Below, one piece after another: positions 1-9,100 of a DNA stretch of 33,441 bases (positions are counted from its first letter, which is position 1; every line of letters starts with the position of its first letter). The translations under genes were made by a program, and so were the position numbers. The notes below the pieces were generated by a model. That model saw nothing but the letters and a program-made list of their open reading frames with translations. It was not told the origin of the DNA and made no database searches. This DNA is from SAR324 cluster bacterium (GTDB lineage: Bacteria; SAR324; NAC60-12). The stretch is from contig JANQJU010000068.1 of the NCBI GenBank assembly GCA_028281495.1, positions 1 to 33,441 of the forward strand, given 5' to 3'.

Positions 1-309
1 TCGCTGCAACAGATGCAACGTCATTCGCTTCTCATCAACACTTCACGAGGTGAGATTCAAGACGAAGCAGCTCTTTTTGAAGCGTTGTCGACTCACCAAA
101 TTGCAGGCGCAGGATTGGATGTCTTCCAAACCGAACCCCTCCCAACGGATTCCCCTTTACGACGCTTGAGCAATGTGGTGTTCACTCCCCACGCCGCCCC
201 TTCACGTGAAAGTCGTCCCCGTACCATCGAGAATGCCATGATCAATCTCCAACGAGTGGCTCTTGGTGAATCCCCTCAACATCTGGCAGTGGATTACGAT
301 CATTTATAA
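1..309 (+). CDS. D-isomer-specific 2-hydroxyacid dehydrogenase, C-terminal fragment
   Basis: The reading frame is open from the first base, so the start lies outside the window. About 102 residues remain. They match the end of the NAD-binding domain of D-2-hydroxyacid dehydrogenases: INTSRGEIQDEAAL (normally INxxRGxxVDExAL), then AGLDVFQTEPLP, then TPHAAPSRES with the catalytic histidine. These enzymes interconvert 2-oxoacids and D-2-hydroxyacids with NAD(P)H in the cytoplasm. The substrate cannot be judged because the substrate-binding domain is missing. No downstream partner is on this strand; the next gene ends against it on the opposite strand. Confidence 0.88.
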   Translation, partial: SLQQMQRHSLLINTSRGEIQDEAALFEALSTHQIAGAGLDVFQTEPLPTDSPLRRLSNVVFTPHAAPSRESRPRTIENAMINLQRVALGESPQHLAVDYDHL

Positions 310-336
310 GGCTTCCCCTATTTTCGGGTCAACGGC

Positions 337-2496
337 TCATGACGATGTAGCTTCAGTCGGATTCGTAGAAATTTGGGGAATCAAAAAGGAAAAGATGGCG
401 CCTTGTTCAGGGTGATTTTCTACCCAAATTTTACCAGAGTGCGCAAGAATGATTTCTTTACAGATAGCAAGCCCCAATCCCGTTCCGGAAATCTCAGAAC
501 TGGTTTGAGAGCTTTGCGCGAACTGCTCAAAGACATGTTCGTGGTCTTGTGGAGGAATGCCGGGGCCTTGATCACGGACTGAGAATAAAAAGGCGGGTTG
601 GTCTCCATCCGAATCGGTGAGAGTATTGAGAGTCACGCAAATCGTGATGGTGGTCTGCTTAGGAGAGAACTTGATCGCGTTGGACAAAAAATTACGAATG
701 ACTTGTTCTATTTTCCCCGGATCAAATTGGCCTTTGGTAGAATTTTTGGTGTTCATCTCTAACGAGAGCCCTTTTTCGTTCAACAGCGGTTGATAATCGG
801 AAACTACTGCATCAATCAGGGCTTGTAGATTGTATTCTTCCATAGTGAACACCATTTTTCCGGCTTCGAGTTTGGCCAGATCCAGCAATTCGTTGATGAG
901 ATCCAACAACCGCTGGCCGGAATTGTGAATTCGGGAAAAATACTTGAGGAGTTTTTCCGGTGCTCCCGTGCCTTTCAGAAGTTTTTCTTTTCCCAAACTG
1001 GCATAGCTCAGCACGGCATGCATAGGGGTCCGCAGCTCGTGAGACATCATGGCTAAAAACTCCGATTTCGCCTGGTTGGCCTGCTCGGCCGCTTCTTTAG
1101 CTGCGAGAATTTCGTTTGCCATTTCATTGCGGCGGATGGCATTAACAAACACTTCGCCCAACACTTTAAACATCGCTAAGTCGTCTGCCGTCCACGGGGT
1201 TTCTTCAAGAAGCAATTCAAGACCTAAAAAGCCCACCACTTCCTGATTCAACTCCATTGGAATGCAGACAAGCCCTTGGAAAGCCTCATGATGGTTTTTC
1301 GAAACACGCAATGCCGAACCAGAAGGAATCTTATGAGGAACATAAATGTTTTGACAGCCTGCGAGTTCCTTGCGTAGCCACTCGGTATGTTGATCGACCA
1401 GTTCCAGAATCCATTGACGGTAAGAGGAGGCCTTTTCTACATGCCATCCATAGACTTGGTTGTGGAAATTCGAGTTTCGTCTAAATACGATGAGATAACA
1501 CCGCTGTACTCCTAGAAATTCACCAATCTGAGACAGCGAATCTTGGATTTTCTGATCGACTTCGTTCAACGCCAGATGGACAAAACGTGAGGAAATGGTT
1601 CCAATCAGCTTCTCGAACACCACTCGATATTTCAGTTCCTCTTGGATCTTCAGAAGGCCTTTGTGGGTTCGTTCAAATTGATAAACTTTTTGGGTTGTTA
1701 AAGCTAATTTCTCAGTCAAGACGATGGAAAAGATACGATAAATCGTTTGGGAAAGATGGTTGTCAGACTCAGAAATCTCTGCAATTTTACGGGTTTCTAG
1801 GCTGAGGACTTCGATCTCACAGTTGGCGGTGACAGAAGCGTTACAGGGTTTGGCTGAGATAACGCTCATTTCTCCAAAAACATCACCGGAACGACGTAGT
1901 GTGAAAATAAATTCTCCTTTAGAGAACACACTGACCCCTCCAATTAGTAGAATATACGTTTTGGTATTGATCTGTCCTTCCCGAAGTACCGTTTCATGCG
2001 GGTTGAAGCGTTCCACTTGGCAAAGATGAATCAGCTTTTCCAGTATGTGGTCGGAGAGGCTCGCAAACAAGCGAGACCGTTTTAACGCGGATTTGATATC
2101 AGAACGAGAAAGTGAGGACGTCAACGCGGTTTCTTGACGACTTTTGTGGTCAGAACTTTGCTTCTGAAGATAATAATCCAACGCATGTTCGGAGGTCGCA
2201 AAAATATCGATGAACTGATGTAAGTGGATATTCTGAACCGTTTCTGTGGCTTTGGGATTGAGATGGCAGAGCGCAAAATTCATCTGACGCTGGTTCAAAA
2301 TCTTATAGAAAGAAACCAATTGGCCAATCAGCATGGAAGAAAACATGATCGAAGGGGTAAAATGCAGGATCACGCCACGCAGATTTTTCTCATTAAGGAG
2401 AGGTTGAATTTTATCGTAAATAGGAACTTTGACGGAAGGTTGAGTGGCGACGGTAACAAGCAGATAGCCTTTGACGAATTGCGATTCAATAGTCAT
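337..2496 (-). CDS. Sensor histidine kinase with STAS-like, cyclic-nucleotide-binding and GAF modules
   Basis: This 719-aa protein has no transmembrane segment and is probably cytoplasmic. Domains in order: a STAS-like region (about 1-110), a cNMP-binding/CRP-like barrel (about 140-260; FGEMSVISAKPCNASV resembles the phosphate-binding cassette), a GAF-like sensor (about 300-455), HisKA with phospho-acceptor His486 in FLAMMSHELRT, and a HATPase domain with N box (NFLSNAIKFSP), DQGPGIP and GTGLGLAI. It lacks its own receiver. It follows the response-regulator gene after 18 bp, so the two are probably co-transcribed and partners. A GAGGG ribosome site precedes the ATG across a T tract. The input signal is unknown; the cNMP pocket lacks a clear arginine-containing PBC (it reads PCNAS), so nucleotide binding is uncertain. 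Confidence 0.9.
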   Translation of the reverse strand: MTIESQFVKGYLLVTVATQPSVKVPIYDKIQPLLNEKNLRGVILHFTPSIMFSSMLIGQLVSFYKILNQRQMNFALCHLNPKATETVQNIHLHQFIDIFATSEHALDYYLQKQSSDHKSRQETALTSSLSRSDIKSALKRSRLFASLSDHILEKLIHLCQVERFNPHETVLREGQINTKTYILLIGGVSVFSKGEFIFTLRRSGDVFGEMSVISAKPCNASVTANCEIEVLSLETRKIAEISESDNHLSQTIYRIFSIVLTEKLALTTQKVYQFERTHKGLLKIQEELKYRVVFEKLIGTISSRFVHLALNEVDQKIQDSLSQIGEFLGVQRCYLIVFRRNSNFHNQVYGWHVEKASSYRQWILELVDQHTEWLRKELAGCQNIYVPHKIPSGSALRVSKNHHEAFQGLVCIPMELNQEVVGFLGLELLLEETPWTADDLAMFKVLGEVFVNAIRRNEMANEILAAKEAAEQANQAKSEFLAMMSHELRTPMHAVLSYASLGKEKLLKGTGAPEKLLKYFSRIHNSGQRLLDLINELLDLAKLEAGKMVFTMEEYNLQALIDAVVSDYQPLLNEKGLSLEMNTKNSTKGQFDPGKIEQVIRNFLSNAIKFSPKQTTITICVTLNTLTDSDGDQPAFLFSVRDQGPGIPPQDHEHVFEQFAQSSQTSSEISGTGLGLAICKEIILAHSGKIWVENHPEQGAIFSFLIPQISTNPTEATSS

Positions 2497-2514
2497 AAAA
2501 AAACCCTCGAAAAT

Positions 2515-3840
2515 TTATAGTCCCAAGGAGGCGAGGAGGTCATCTACATCCCCTTGAGAAGCTTCACTCATTTGTCCTGGTTCTAATTTTTCCTGGGATT
2601 CGGAGAGAGTTTCTTCAAAAATCTCCTTAAGCTTCCCCAAAGTGATCAGAAATTTCTGATCTGTGATGTGATCCGCTGAATAAAACTCGATGGATTTCAG
2701 CAATTGGGCGTCGATGAGGTCTCGTACTTTTTGTTTTTGGGAGCCTTCTAATTGAGGGAGATGGAGAAATAAACTTTCAGCAAGATTTTCCAAGATTTCC
2801 ATTTGTTGGTCTTTCATCTGTTGATAACTTTCGTTGATGTGATCCAACTCTTGGTAACAGGAAAAAACAATCTGTTGAATTTGTTGATTTTTTTTGTCTA
2901 GCTCTTCATTTTTCTCCCGCAATTTCAGTTCGCTTTCAAAGTGCAATAACCGCTGTTCAAATTGGTCTAACAGCATCGAAATGATTTCTAAAGCTTTGTC
3001 GCACTCCTTAGAATCTTGCGGTGTGTTACGAATCATCAAGGCCACACGCTGCTGGTTGGATGCCAAAGCGGTATAAGAACCCCCTTGGATAATTTTTCCA
3101 CCGCTCAGCGCTTGTTTCAAAATCAGCTTATCCACCTGACTGTTCATACCCCGGTCAGAAACCGCGACTTCAGTCTCTCCTCCTAAATGCACGCTGCATC
3201 GCAAGGACCGACCTTCACTGGAGTCGAATTCGAGCTTTTTCCCTGTTTCCAATAAAGTGTGAGTCAATTCTTCCAAGCTTTGGCAGGAAAGGCTCTTCAC
3301 GAAAAATTGATTGATCAACTGCTGGGTCTGCAAATCCAGCTGCAAATGCTCGATTTTCTGGTTATTTTTTTCAATCACTTTCACGGCATATTGACGCACC
3401 GCAGCCACCTGAGAAGCGGCCCCTTGTTTGGTCGCTTGAAATCGATCAAATTCCTCGATAGCCGAACGGACCATAGAACACAGCACCTCTTTGTCAAATG
3501 GCTTGGCTAAATACTGACACGCCCCTTTGTCCAAGCCTTCCACAACATCGTCTTTGTAGCCTTTAGCAGTTTGCATGATCACAGGAATGTGCTTGACCGC
3601 AGGTTCATTTTTGATCCAACTGAGCAGTTCAATCCCATTAATCTGTGGCATCATCCAATCCAAGACCACCACCTTCAATGTCGCGGGAGGGGTTTGTAAG
3701 ACTTCCTTCGCTTCCAAACCATCGGAGGCCTTCAGAATATGATATCCCTCGTCAGAAAGAAATTCGTTCAAAATGTCCAAATTGATTTCATCATCATCCA
3801 CGACTAACAAGGTTGCTGATTCAGACATAATCATTCCCAT
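2515..3840 (-). CDS. Response regulator: receiver domain plus long helical/GAF-like output region
   Basis: The N-terminal receiver domain (about 8-130) has the acidic pocket VVDDDE, phospho-acceptor Asp61 in VVVLDWMMP, a switch Thr in VIMQTAKG and the conserved Lys in YLAKPFD. The remaining 310 residues hold no DNA-binding or enzymatic output that I recognise. A GAF-like stretch (about 170-300) is followed by a long predicted coiled coil (EKNEELDKKNQQIQQ) and a glutamate/glutamine-rich tail. It may act as a scaffold or phosphorelay intermediate for the histidine kinase encoded 18 bp downstream. An internal ATG at 3828 (MSES...) is an equally plausible start and fits the usual receiver N-terminus better. 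Confidence 0.87.
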   Translation of the reverse strand: MGMIMSESATLLVVDDDEINLDILNEFLSDEGYHILKASDGLEAKEVLQTPPATLKVVVLDWMMPQINGIELLSWIKNEPAVKHIPVIMQTAKGYKDDVVEGLDKGACQYLAKPFDKEVLCSMVRSAIEEFDRFQATKQGAASQVAAVRQYAVKVIEKNNQKIEHLQLDLQTQQLINQFFVKSLSCQSLEELTHTLLETGKKLEFDSSEGRSLRCSVHLGGETEVAVSDRGMNSQVDKLILKQALSGGKIIQGGSYTALASNQQRVALMIRNTPQDSKECDKALEIISMLLDQFEQRLLHFESELKLREKNEELDKKNQQIQQIVFSCYQELDHINESYQQMKDQQMEILENLAESLFLHLPQLEGSQKQKVRDLIDAQLLKSIEFYSADHITDQKFLITLGKLKEIFEETLSESQEKLEPGQMSEASQGDVDDLLASLGL

Positions 3841-3944
3841 TGAGTTATAGTTATGACGGAGGCAATCCTGGATATTTTATTTAATGCTGTCTTTAATAAA
3901 GATTACCTGATCAAGGTTCGAAAGAAAAGCAATAGTCCCCCAAT

Positions 3945-4799
3945 CTATTGTGAATCCTTGGTCACAATAGGACGGTCTGGATCCGTAATCCACTCACTCC
4001 ACGATCCGGCATACAATTGAGCATCTCCCAATCCCGCATGCAGCATGGCCAGTAGATTATGGCACGCAGTGACTCCAGAACCACAGTAGCAGATGGTGCG
4101 GCTGGCTTCGACTCCCCCCATCAAAGGGCGAAAACGCTGGCGCAGTGCTTCTTGGGAAACCATTCGTCCGTTTTCACTCACATTTTCCATAAATGGAGCT
4201 GAGATGGCACTAGGAATATGACCAGCTACCGGATCAATGGTTTCGTTTTCACCGCGATAGCGGTCCGCAGCACGGGCATCGAGTAGACGATAATTGGGAT
4301 CGTGCAGCACGCGTTGTACCAGGGAAGTGTCAACAAGATAATGGGAACGTAGGTTCGATTGAAATGTACGAGGAGCACGTTGAGGTGTCGTCTTTGTTGT
4401 CGGACGTCCCGTGTTTTTCCAGTAGTCCCAACCCCCATCCAAAACCGCGACTTTTTCGTGCCCAGTCCAACGGAGTAGCCACCACAAGCGGGCTGCTATG
4501 GCCCCCGAATTGTCATCATAAGCGACAACCTGTGTGTTGGCATCGATCCCCCATCGGGAAAAGGTTTGAGCTAAGCTATCCGCATCTGGCAAGGGATGGC
4601 GCCCTCTTGGATAAGGCAGGAGAGGGCCGGAAAGATCTTTATTCAAATGGGCATAAAACGAATTGGGCAAGTGGGCTTCTAGATAATGCTGTAAGCCTTG
4701 TTCTTCATCATTCAATGAGAATCGACAATCGATTAGAATCCAATCGGGATTGTTCAAATTTTGTTCAACATCTTCTGGGGAAATGACAGTTGTATACAT
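3945..4799 (-). CDS. sseA: 3-mercaptopyruvate sulfurtransferase (two-domain rhodanese)
   Basis: The 284-aa length and two tandem rhodanese domains are typical of SseA. The catalytic loop in the second domain reads CGSGVTA with the persulfide cysteine at Cys239; this loop form is characteristic of 3-mercaptopyruvate sulfurtransferases, while thiosulfate enzymes usually have CRKGVT. The first domain (LIDCRFSLND..., VVAYDDNSGAIAARLWWLLRW) is the inactive one. The enzyme transfers sulfur from 3-mercaptopyruvate to thiols or cyanide in the cytoplasm. A strong GAGGAGG site lies 6 nt before the ATG. The gene is separated from its neighbours by 104 and 163 bp and appears monocistronic. Confidence 0.92.
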   Translation of the reverse strand: MYTTVISPEDVEQNLNNPDWILIDCRFSLNDEEQGLQHYLEAHLPNSFYAHLNKDLSGPLLPYPRGRHPLPDADSLAQTFSRWGIDANTQVVAYDDNSGAIAARLWWLLRWTGHEKVAVLDGGWDYWKNTGRPTTKTTPQRAPRTFQSNLRSHYLVDTSLVQRVLHDPNYRLLDARAADRYRGENETIDPVAGHIPSAISAPFMENVSENGRMVSQEALRQRFRPLMGGVEASRTICYCGSGVTACHNLLAMLHAGLGDAQLYAGSWSEWITDPDRPIVTKDSQ

Positions 4800-4962
4800 A
4801 AATCCTCCTCTCGGTTAGTTGTGACAAGATTTGATCGTACACGAACCGAGGGTCGGAATCCAGGATTGTCCTGACAGCTCTCGGTTCCTATCCAGAAACC
4901 AGATATCTTGAATCGGTGGGAGCGAGTTGTAAACCAATATTCATAAACTAAGCGCTAGGAAA

Positions 4963-5343
4963 TCAGTTGATGTCTAAAGCGTACTTCATCAAATCATCTA
5001 GCGTAATGTAGTCTAGCGCTCTTTCATGGGTAGCAGACAACCGAACTCGTGGAGCCACACCATCCTCAAACGCTTCTTGCCAACGGGCGGCACATAAACA
5101 CCAGCAATCACCGGGCTTGAGCCCCGCAAAACCAAACTCAGGAATCGGAGTCACCAAGTCATTACCTTTAGCTTTGCTATAGCTCAAAAATTCTTCGGTC
5201 ACTTGGGCACACACGACATGAGCACCTCGATCTTGAGGCCCTGTGTCGCATCGTCCATTTCGATAAAATCCAGTCATGGGAGAGGTACAACAAGAGGTCA
5301 ATTCGTCACCAAGTACATTTTTTGCGTTTTTGTTTTCAGTCAT
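4963..5343 (-). CDS. DUF2237 family protein
   Basis: The 126-aa product has the hallmarks of DUF2237: NVLG near the start, SPMTGFYRNGRCDTGPQDRG, the stretch HVVCAQVTEEFLSYSKAKGND and the cysteine pair in GDCWCLCAARWQEA. The function of the family is not established. The conserved cysteines could bind metal or undergo redox chemistry, which is inference. The start is supported by a GAGAG-like ribosome site. It is transcribed divergently from the PP2C gene, with 161 bp between the two starts that must hold both promoters. Confidence 0.88.
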   Translation of the reverse strand: MTENKNAKNVLGDELTSCCTSPMTGFYRNGRCDTGPQDRGAHVVCAQVTEEFLSYSKAKGNDLVTPIPEFGFAGLKPGDCWCLCAARWQEAFEDGVAPRVRLSATHERALDYITLDDLMKYALDIN

Positions 5344-5504
5344 CGTGTGCTCTCAAATGAAAGGTTAACATTAGGTCTGATGAAGAGAATCTGTCTTTTT
5401 TCCAAGAGCCGTAATATAAATCAAGGCAGGGAAGAAACAGCTCCGTTTTTTCTTGTTCATCCCAATTAATTCGCAGTCTTCAACGATTTCGGTAAAAGCT
5501 CCTA

Positions 5505-7565
5505 ATGCAACCTAAAACTCTGAAACATTCCTCGCTCGAACACATTTCTGATCTAACCAAACGTCGACGTAGTGCACGGATCAGTTTTTCTTCATCCGAC
5601 CACACGGCGAATCGCGCTGATAATCTGGCTGAAGTTTTTGAACTCTCGAACCATGTGTCGATTGTAGATGCCTCGACCGGAGGGCTACGATTGCGTGCTC
5701 GTTTGACCGCAGAAGAGCTGCGCAAAGGTCGTGAAATGGTGAAGGAACTCAAATACCTTCAGATCAAATTTTTAGACCACTGCCTCCAATGCTCTGGACA
5801 AATCCGTTGGTTTCAGGAGCAGGGCAAAGAATACCTCATGGGAGTGGAACTCAATTCAGCGACTCAAACCGTGTTACGAAAAGTTCTGCAAAAACATGAA
5901 GAGTTGGTGGAGTTGGGCAATTCCACGCTGAATCTCGTTCTGGTGCATCCACAATCTTGGGTGCATGAAGTCGTCAACGTCTGGTTTCAACCCCTGCAAT
6001 GGGAAGTGCAGTTTGCACAAAACCTTGAGGAGTTTCAGAAGGTTTTGTTTGAAAGCCCCCCTGATTTTGTGCTTTTCGATGACCGTTGTGCTGAGAGCTT
6101 ATCCGAATTCCTGACGATTCAAAGAAGCCATTTACAAAACGTGCCTACTATGCTGTTGATTGAAAATACATCGGACCGGTGGACCGAATCTCAATTGCAG
6201 CGGGAATTGTTGGATATCGTGGCGCGTCCGGTGGATATTGGTGACCTAGCCATGCGGGGGTTCAATCTTATTATGCAATCTCAAACCATCCGGGACTTAG
6301 TGGACAAACAACGGAAGCTTCAAGCCGCACTCGAAACCGTACATGAAGAAATGCAAGAAAGCGAAGTGGAAGCCGATATTACCGATGAGATCATGCAACG
6401 GCTCATGGCCAAAACAGAGTTATTCGAAGAATTGGTACCGCTGCAAGAAGCTTTGTTAGACCTCTCTTCTATCAACGAAATTGTGGCTGCGACCCAGGCT
6501 TGGATTCAGGACTATATGAGTTATCCTGCCAACTTGTGGCATTACTCGGCTCGCAAATTCCAGTTGTTGGGAAACACCACGTACCATCCTACCCACCTCT
6601 CTCTAGAAGAGCGAATCCCTCTGGTAGAAGCCTTTGTGGCAAGCCAAAAAAACCTCCAAATTCATGACCATTTAGTGCTGGTTCGGCATAAAAACTTAAT
6701 TTTGGAGGTATTCGACTCAATCACAGATAATGATCATATTGCCGGATTGATGCTGATGGTTCAGTTGCTCGGACCCGTCATTGCTCTGAAACAAAAAGAT
6801 CTCCAATTACAATTACAAAACGAGATGACTCAACGAGAACTGGAATTGGCGCATCAGCTGATCGTGGATACCTTCCAACCTAAGGTCGAGCGGATTCCTG
6901 GGCTTTCCCATTCAATCCTGTTCACTCCTTACGAGCAGTTGGGAGGGGATTTCTTCAATATTTTTTACGTGGGGGATGATTACTATGGAATGTTGATTGG
7001 AGATATTTCTGGACATGGCATTTCGGCGGCTTTGCTTTCGGTCATGTTTCAGAGTTATTTCATCAATCTCACCACGGGGCTATTTTCCCCCTCTTTGGTG
7101 CTCAATTACGTTAACGAAGTCTCGTATCCCAATGTGCCAAGCGGCCACTTTGCAAGCTTGTGTTATTCGATCTACGACACCAAAAGCCGCACCCTATGTT
7201 ATAGTAGTGCCGGCTTCCACGAAATCCTACTCATTCGCGGAGGACGCGTGGAAGCCTTGCCAGCCTCCAAAAACATGCTTCTGGGCACTTTCCAAAATGA
7301 TATGTTTGGAGGATACAACGAAGTGGAAATCACTCTTCAAACCGGTGACATCTTCTTATTCTATACAGATGCCATCCTCGAAGCCAGTAAACCCCAAACG
7401 GATGTGATGCTCGGCAGAGATGGGGTGGTGAAATTCTTACAATCCCACTCTTTCGAAACTCCAGATGAAATAACCGAAGCGTTGTATAACTATGGACAAC
7501 AATTTTCCCAACGTTCGGGCTACCAGGACGATTGCACCATTATGTGTTTTAAAGTGGTGAGCTGA
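5505..7565 (+). CDS. PilZ-like / receiver-like / SpoIIE-type PP2C serine phosphatase
   Basis: This is a 686-aa soluble signalling protein. Residues 1-125 look like a PilZ domain, the c-di-GMP sensor: an arginine cluster KRRRSAR (about 19-25) and DASTGGLRLR (about 55-64) match the RxxxR and (D/N)xSxxG motifs. Residues 140-260 resemble a degenerate receiver (DFVLFDD in place of the phospho-site strand, ending IVARPVD). A coiled coil and GAF-like section follow. From about 450 comes a PPM/SpoIIE phosphatase with metal-site motifs GGDFFN (about 480), GDISGHG (about 498), SAGFHE, FYTDAILEA and YQDDCTIM near the end. The architecture suggests c-di-GMP-controlled dephosphorylation of an anti-sigma-antagonist-type protein. 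No partner kinase is adjacent, but the histidine kinase at 337-2496 has a STAS-like domain. Confidence 0.87.
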   Translation: MQPKTLKHSSLEHISDLTKRRRSARISFSSSDHTANRADNLAEVFELSNHVSIVDASTGGLRLRARLTAEELRKGREMVKELKYLQIKFLDHCLQCSGQIRWFQEQGKEYLMGVELNSATQTVLRKVLQKHEELVELGNSTLNLVLVHPQSWVHEVVNVWFQPLQWEVQFAQNLEEFQKVLFESPPDFVLFDDRCAESLSEFLTIQRSHLQNVPTMLLIENTSDRWTESQLQRELLDIVARPVDIGDLAMRGFNLIMQSQTIRDLVDKQRKLQAALETVHEEMQESEVEADITDEIMQRLMAKTELFEELVPLQEALLDLSSINEIVAATQAWIQDYMSYPANLWHYSARKFQLLGNTTYHPTHLSLEERIPLVEAFVASQKNLQIHDHLVLVRHKNLILEVFDSITDNDHIAGLMLMVQLLGPVIALKQKDLQLQLQNEMTQRELELAHQLIVDTFQPKVERIPGLSHSILFTPYEQLGGDFFNIFYVGDDYYGMLIGDISGHGISAALLSVMFQSYFINLTTGLFSPSLVLNYVNEVSYPNVPSGHFASLCYSIYDTKSRTLCYSSAGFHEILLIRGGRVEALPASKNMLLGTFQNDMFGGYNEVEITLQTGDIFLFYTDAILEASKPQTDVMLGRDGVVKFLQSHSFETPDEITEALYNYGQQFSQRSGYQDDCTIMCFKVVS

Positions 7566-7606
7566 TTTTGATGCATATGCTTTGACGTATAAGCAGGAGA
7601 ATTTTG

Positions 7607-8515
7607 TTACTTTGAGGGTTTGCGGTAGATGTTGAAGGATTCTCGAACAAATGTGGTTTTTTGAATGAACTCAGAATGTCCGAGTAAAAGATAGCCACCT
7701 TCATTCAAAAGATCATAAAAGCGATTGATTAACTTTTGCTGGGTGTCCTCGTTGAAATAGATGAAGACATTTCGGCATAGAATCATGTCGAACTGAGTAC
7801 GAATGGGATAACGCGGAGCATTTAAGTTGATATGACGGAATGCAATCCATTGTTTGATAACTTCATTTACTGTATAGGTTTCTTCTTCGCCTTCAATTTT
7901 TGGATCTTTCGTCAAGTAGATCCGTCGCAAGTGGGGTGGTATTTTTTGAACCGATTCCGCAGGATACGATCCTCGTGTTGCTTGTTCCAGTGCGATAGTA
8001 TTGATATCCGAAGCGAGAACTTTGACATCCCATTGATACCGCTCTGCAGGAGCAATGGCTTCCTGCAACATCATCGCAATAGTGTAAGGCTCTTCCCCGG
8101 TAGCACAAGCGGAACTCCAGACACGCAACTTCTTTTCTCCTTGCTTCTGCCCCAAATCCAACAACGGTTGCATTAAGTTTTTTGAGAGATGTTCCAACTG
8201 TCTCGTTTCACGAAAAAACTCCGTTTTGGTGATCGTGAGTGCATTGAAGAATTCCTGTAGTTCGACCGCGTCTGCTCGTTCATTCAAGACTTGGTAGTAC
8301 TCTTCAAAAGTCTTCAAATTCAAAGCAAGCAAGCGTTTCCGCAGACGAGTCTGCACCCGTTCTAGACGATTGTCTTTAATGGAGATACCAATGTGCTGGT
8401 AGGCCAATTCACGGAACAAATTGAAACTCGACTTTTTGAGGAGAGGAGCTTGGGCAGCTCGGTCCAAGGTGTAGTTAGAACGAGATGCCTGAGAGTGTGA
8501 ATTAGAGCTAGCCAT
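7607..8515 (-). CDS. cheR: CheR-type protein-glutamate O-methyltransferase
   Basis: The protein (302 aa) has the all-alpha CheR N-domain (about 25-95; IGISIKDNRLERVQTRLRKRL) and the SAM-binding methyltransferase domain with WSSACATGEEPYTIAMM, LASDINTIALEQA and the late motif CRNVFIYF. CheR methylates glutamates on chemoreceptors with S-adenosylmethionine in the cytoplasm to reset sensitivity. No other chemotaxis gene is adjacent, so the receptor partner is unknown. I chose the ATG at 8515; a TTG directly upstream (8518) is less likely. The tail converges on the PP2C gene with 41 bp between stops. Its leader contains a strong hairpin. Confidence 0.93.
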   Translation of the reverse strand: MASSNSHSQASRSNYTLDRAAQAPLLKKSSFNLFRELAYQHIGISIKDNRLERVQTRLRKRLLALNLKTFEEYYQVLNERADAVELQEFFNALTITKTEFFRETRQLEHLSKNLMQPLLDLGQKQGEKKLRVWSSACATGEEPYTIAMMLQEAIAPAERYQWDVKVLASDINTIALEQATRGSYPAESVQKIPPHLRRIYLTKDPKIEGEEETYTVNEVIKQWIAFRHINLNAPRYPIRTQFDMILCRNVFIYFNEDTQQKLINRFYDLLNEGGYLLLGHSEFIQKTTFVRESFNIYRKPSK

Positions 8516-8546
8516 CAACAGTCTCGTTTGAAATTAGATTGGATTT

Positions 8547-8588
8547 TGGAATGGGATCTCAATGGTTGAGACACGCTATCCCATTCCA
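8547..8588 (-). promoter_or_regulatory. Strong stem-loop in the cheR leader
   Basis: TGGAATGGGAT (8547-8557) is a perfect 11-bp complement of ATCCCATTCCA (8578-8588). Inside it, CTCAA (8558-8562) pairs with TTGAG (8566-8570), giving a two-tier hairpin with a 7-nt bulge. It lies 32 bp upstream of the cheR ATG and has no U-run, so it is more likely a leader structure or binding palindrome than a terminator. Confidence 0.5.
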
Positions 8589-8641
8589 GCCCAAGTGAGG
8601 AGACAAATTCCTGCAAAATCATATGACCATATAGTTCACTT

Positions 8642-8659
8642 CTTGGGCATCGGCCCAAG
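8642..8659. other. 7-bp stem with tetraloop
   Basis: CTTGGGC (8642-8648) pairs with GCCCAAG (8653-8659) around the loop ATCG. It sits 54 bp from the larger cheR-leader hairpin and could be part of the same leader. It has no adjacent T tract on either strand. Confidence 0.35.
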
Positions 8660-9006
8660 TAGTTGTTAGTGATACAAAAAAGCCTAACATTAAGTAGTGT
8701 ATAAAGCACATACTGTCCTCCTCCTCAACTCTTGTTTTCTCAACAAGAACCTTATCAGGTTTTATATGCTCGTAGCCTGCGAATGTCCAACATGTTCAGC
8801 GGTTTTGATACATTTTGTTGGTTTTTTGTTTTTAGTCAAAGGAGTTATTCAGGAAGCATTGCGCTTAGTTTATTCTCAAGTTTATAATCAGCCGCGAGGA
8901 AACAATTCCTCTTTTTCTCCCCAAATCACCGCATTGACAGAATCACTTTCGTTCTGAGATATTTCTTACAATAGTTACTCTATCAAAGGATTGCTCCATG
9001 ATGCTT

Positions 9007-9046
9007 TGATACTTCCAATAGATTCTTGATACTTCCAATAGATTCT
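9007..9046. repeat. 20-bp tandem duplication
   Basis: TGATACTTCCAATAGATTCT occurs twice without spacing (9007-9026 and 9027-9046), about 55 bp before the ATG of the next gene. It looks like a recent slippage duplication in the promoter or leader. Confidence 0.8.
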
Positions 9047-9100
9047 CCGAGACTTCTCGGTCGATTCTCCAAGCTTTCCATTTTCAATACGAGTCAATCC

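Larger units (their letters stand above)
8519..9100. other. Intergenic region between cheR and the 213-aa gene
   Basis: This 582-bp region lies between two divergent genes. It contains two stem-loops near cheR and a 20-bp tandem duplication near the other gene. A GTG-started 86-codon frame (8697-8957) is present but resembles no protein I know and lacks a good ribosome site. It must hold the promoters for both flanking genes, but I see no convincing consensus. Confidence 0.5.

Noticed and set aside
8697..8957. 86-codon GTG-started frame in the cheR intergenic region
   Set aside because: No ribosome site, no recognisable domain, and codon use unlike the neighbours.
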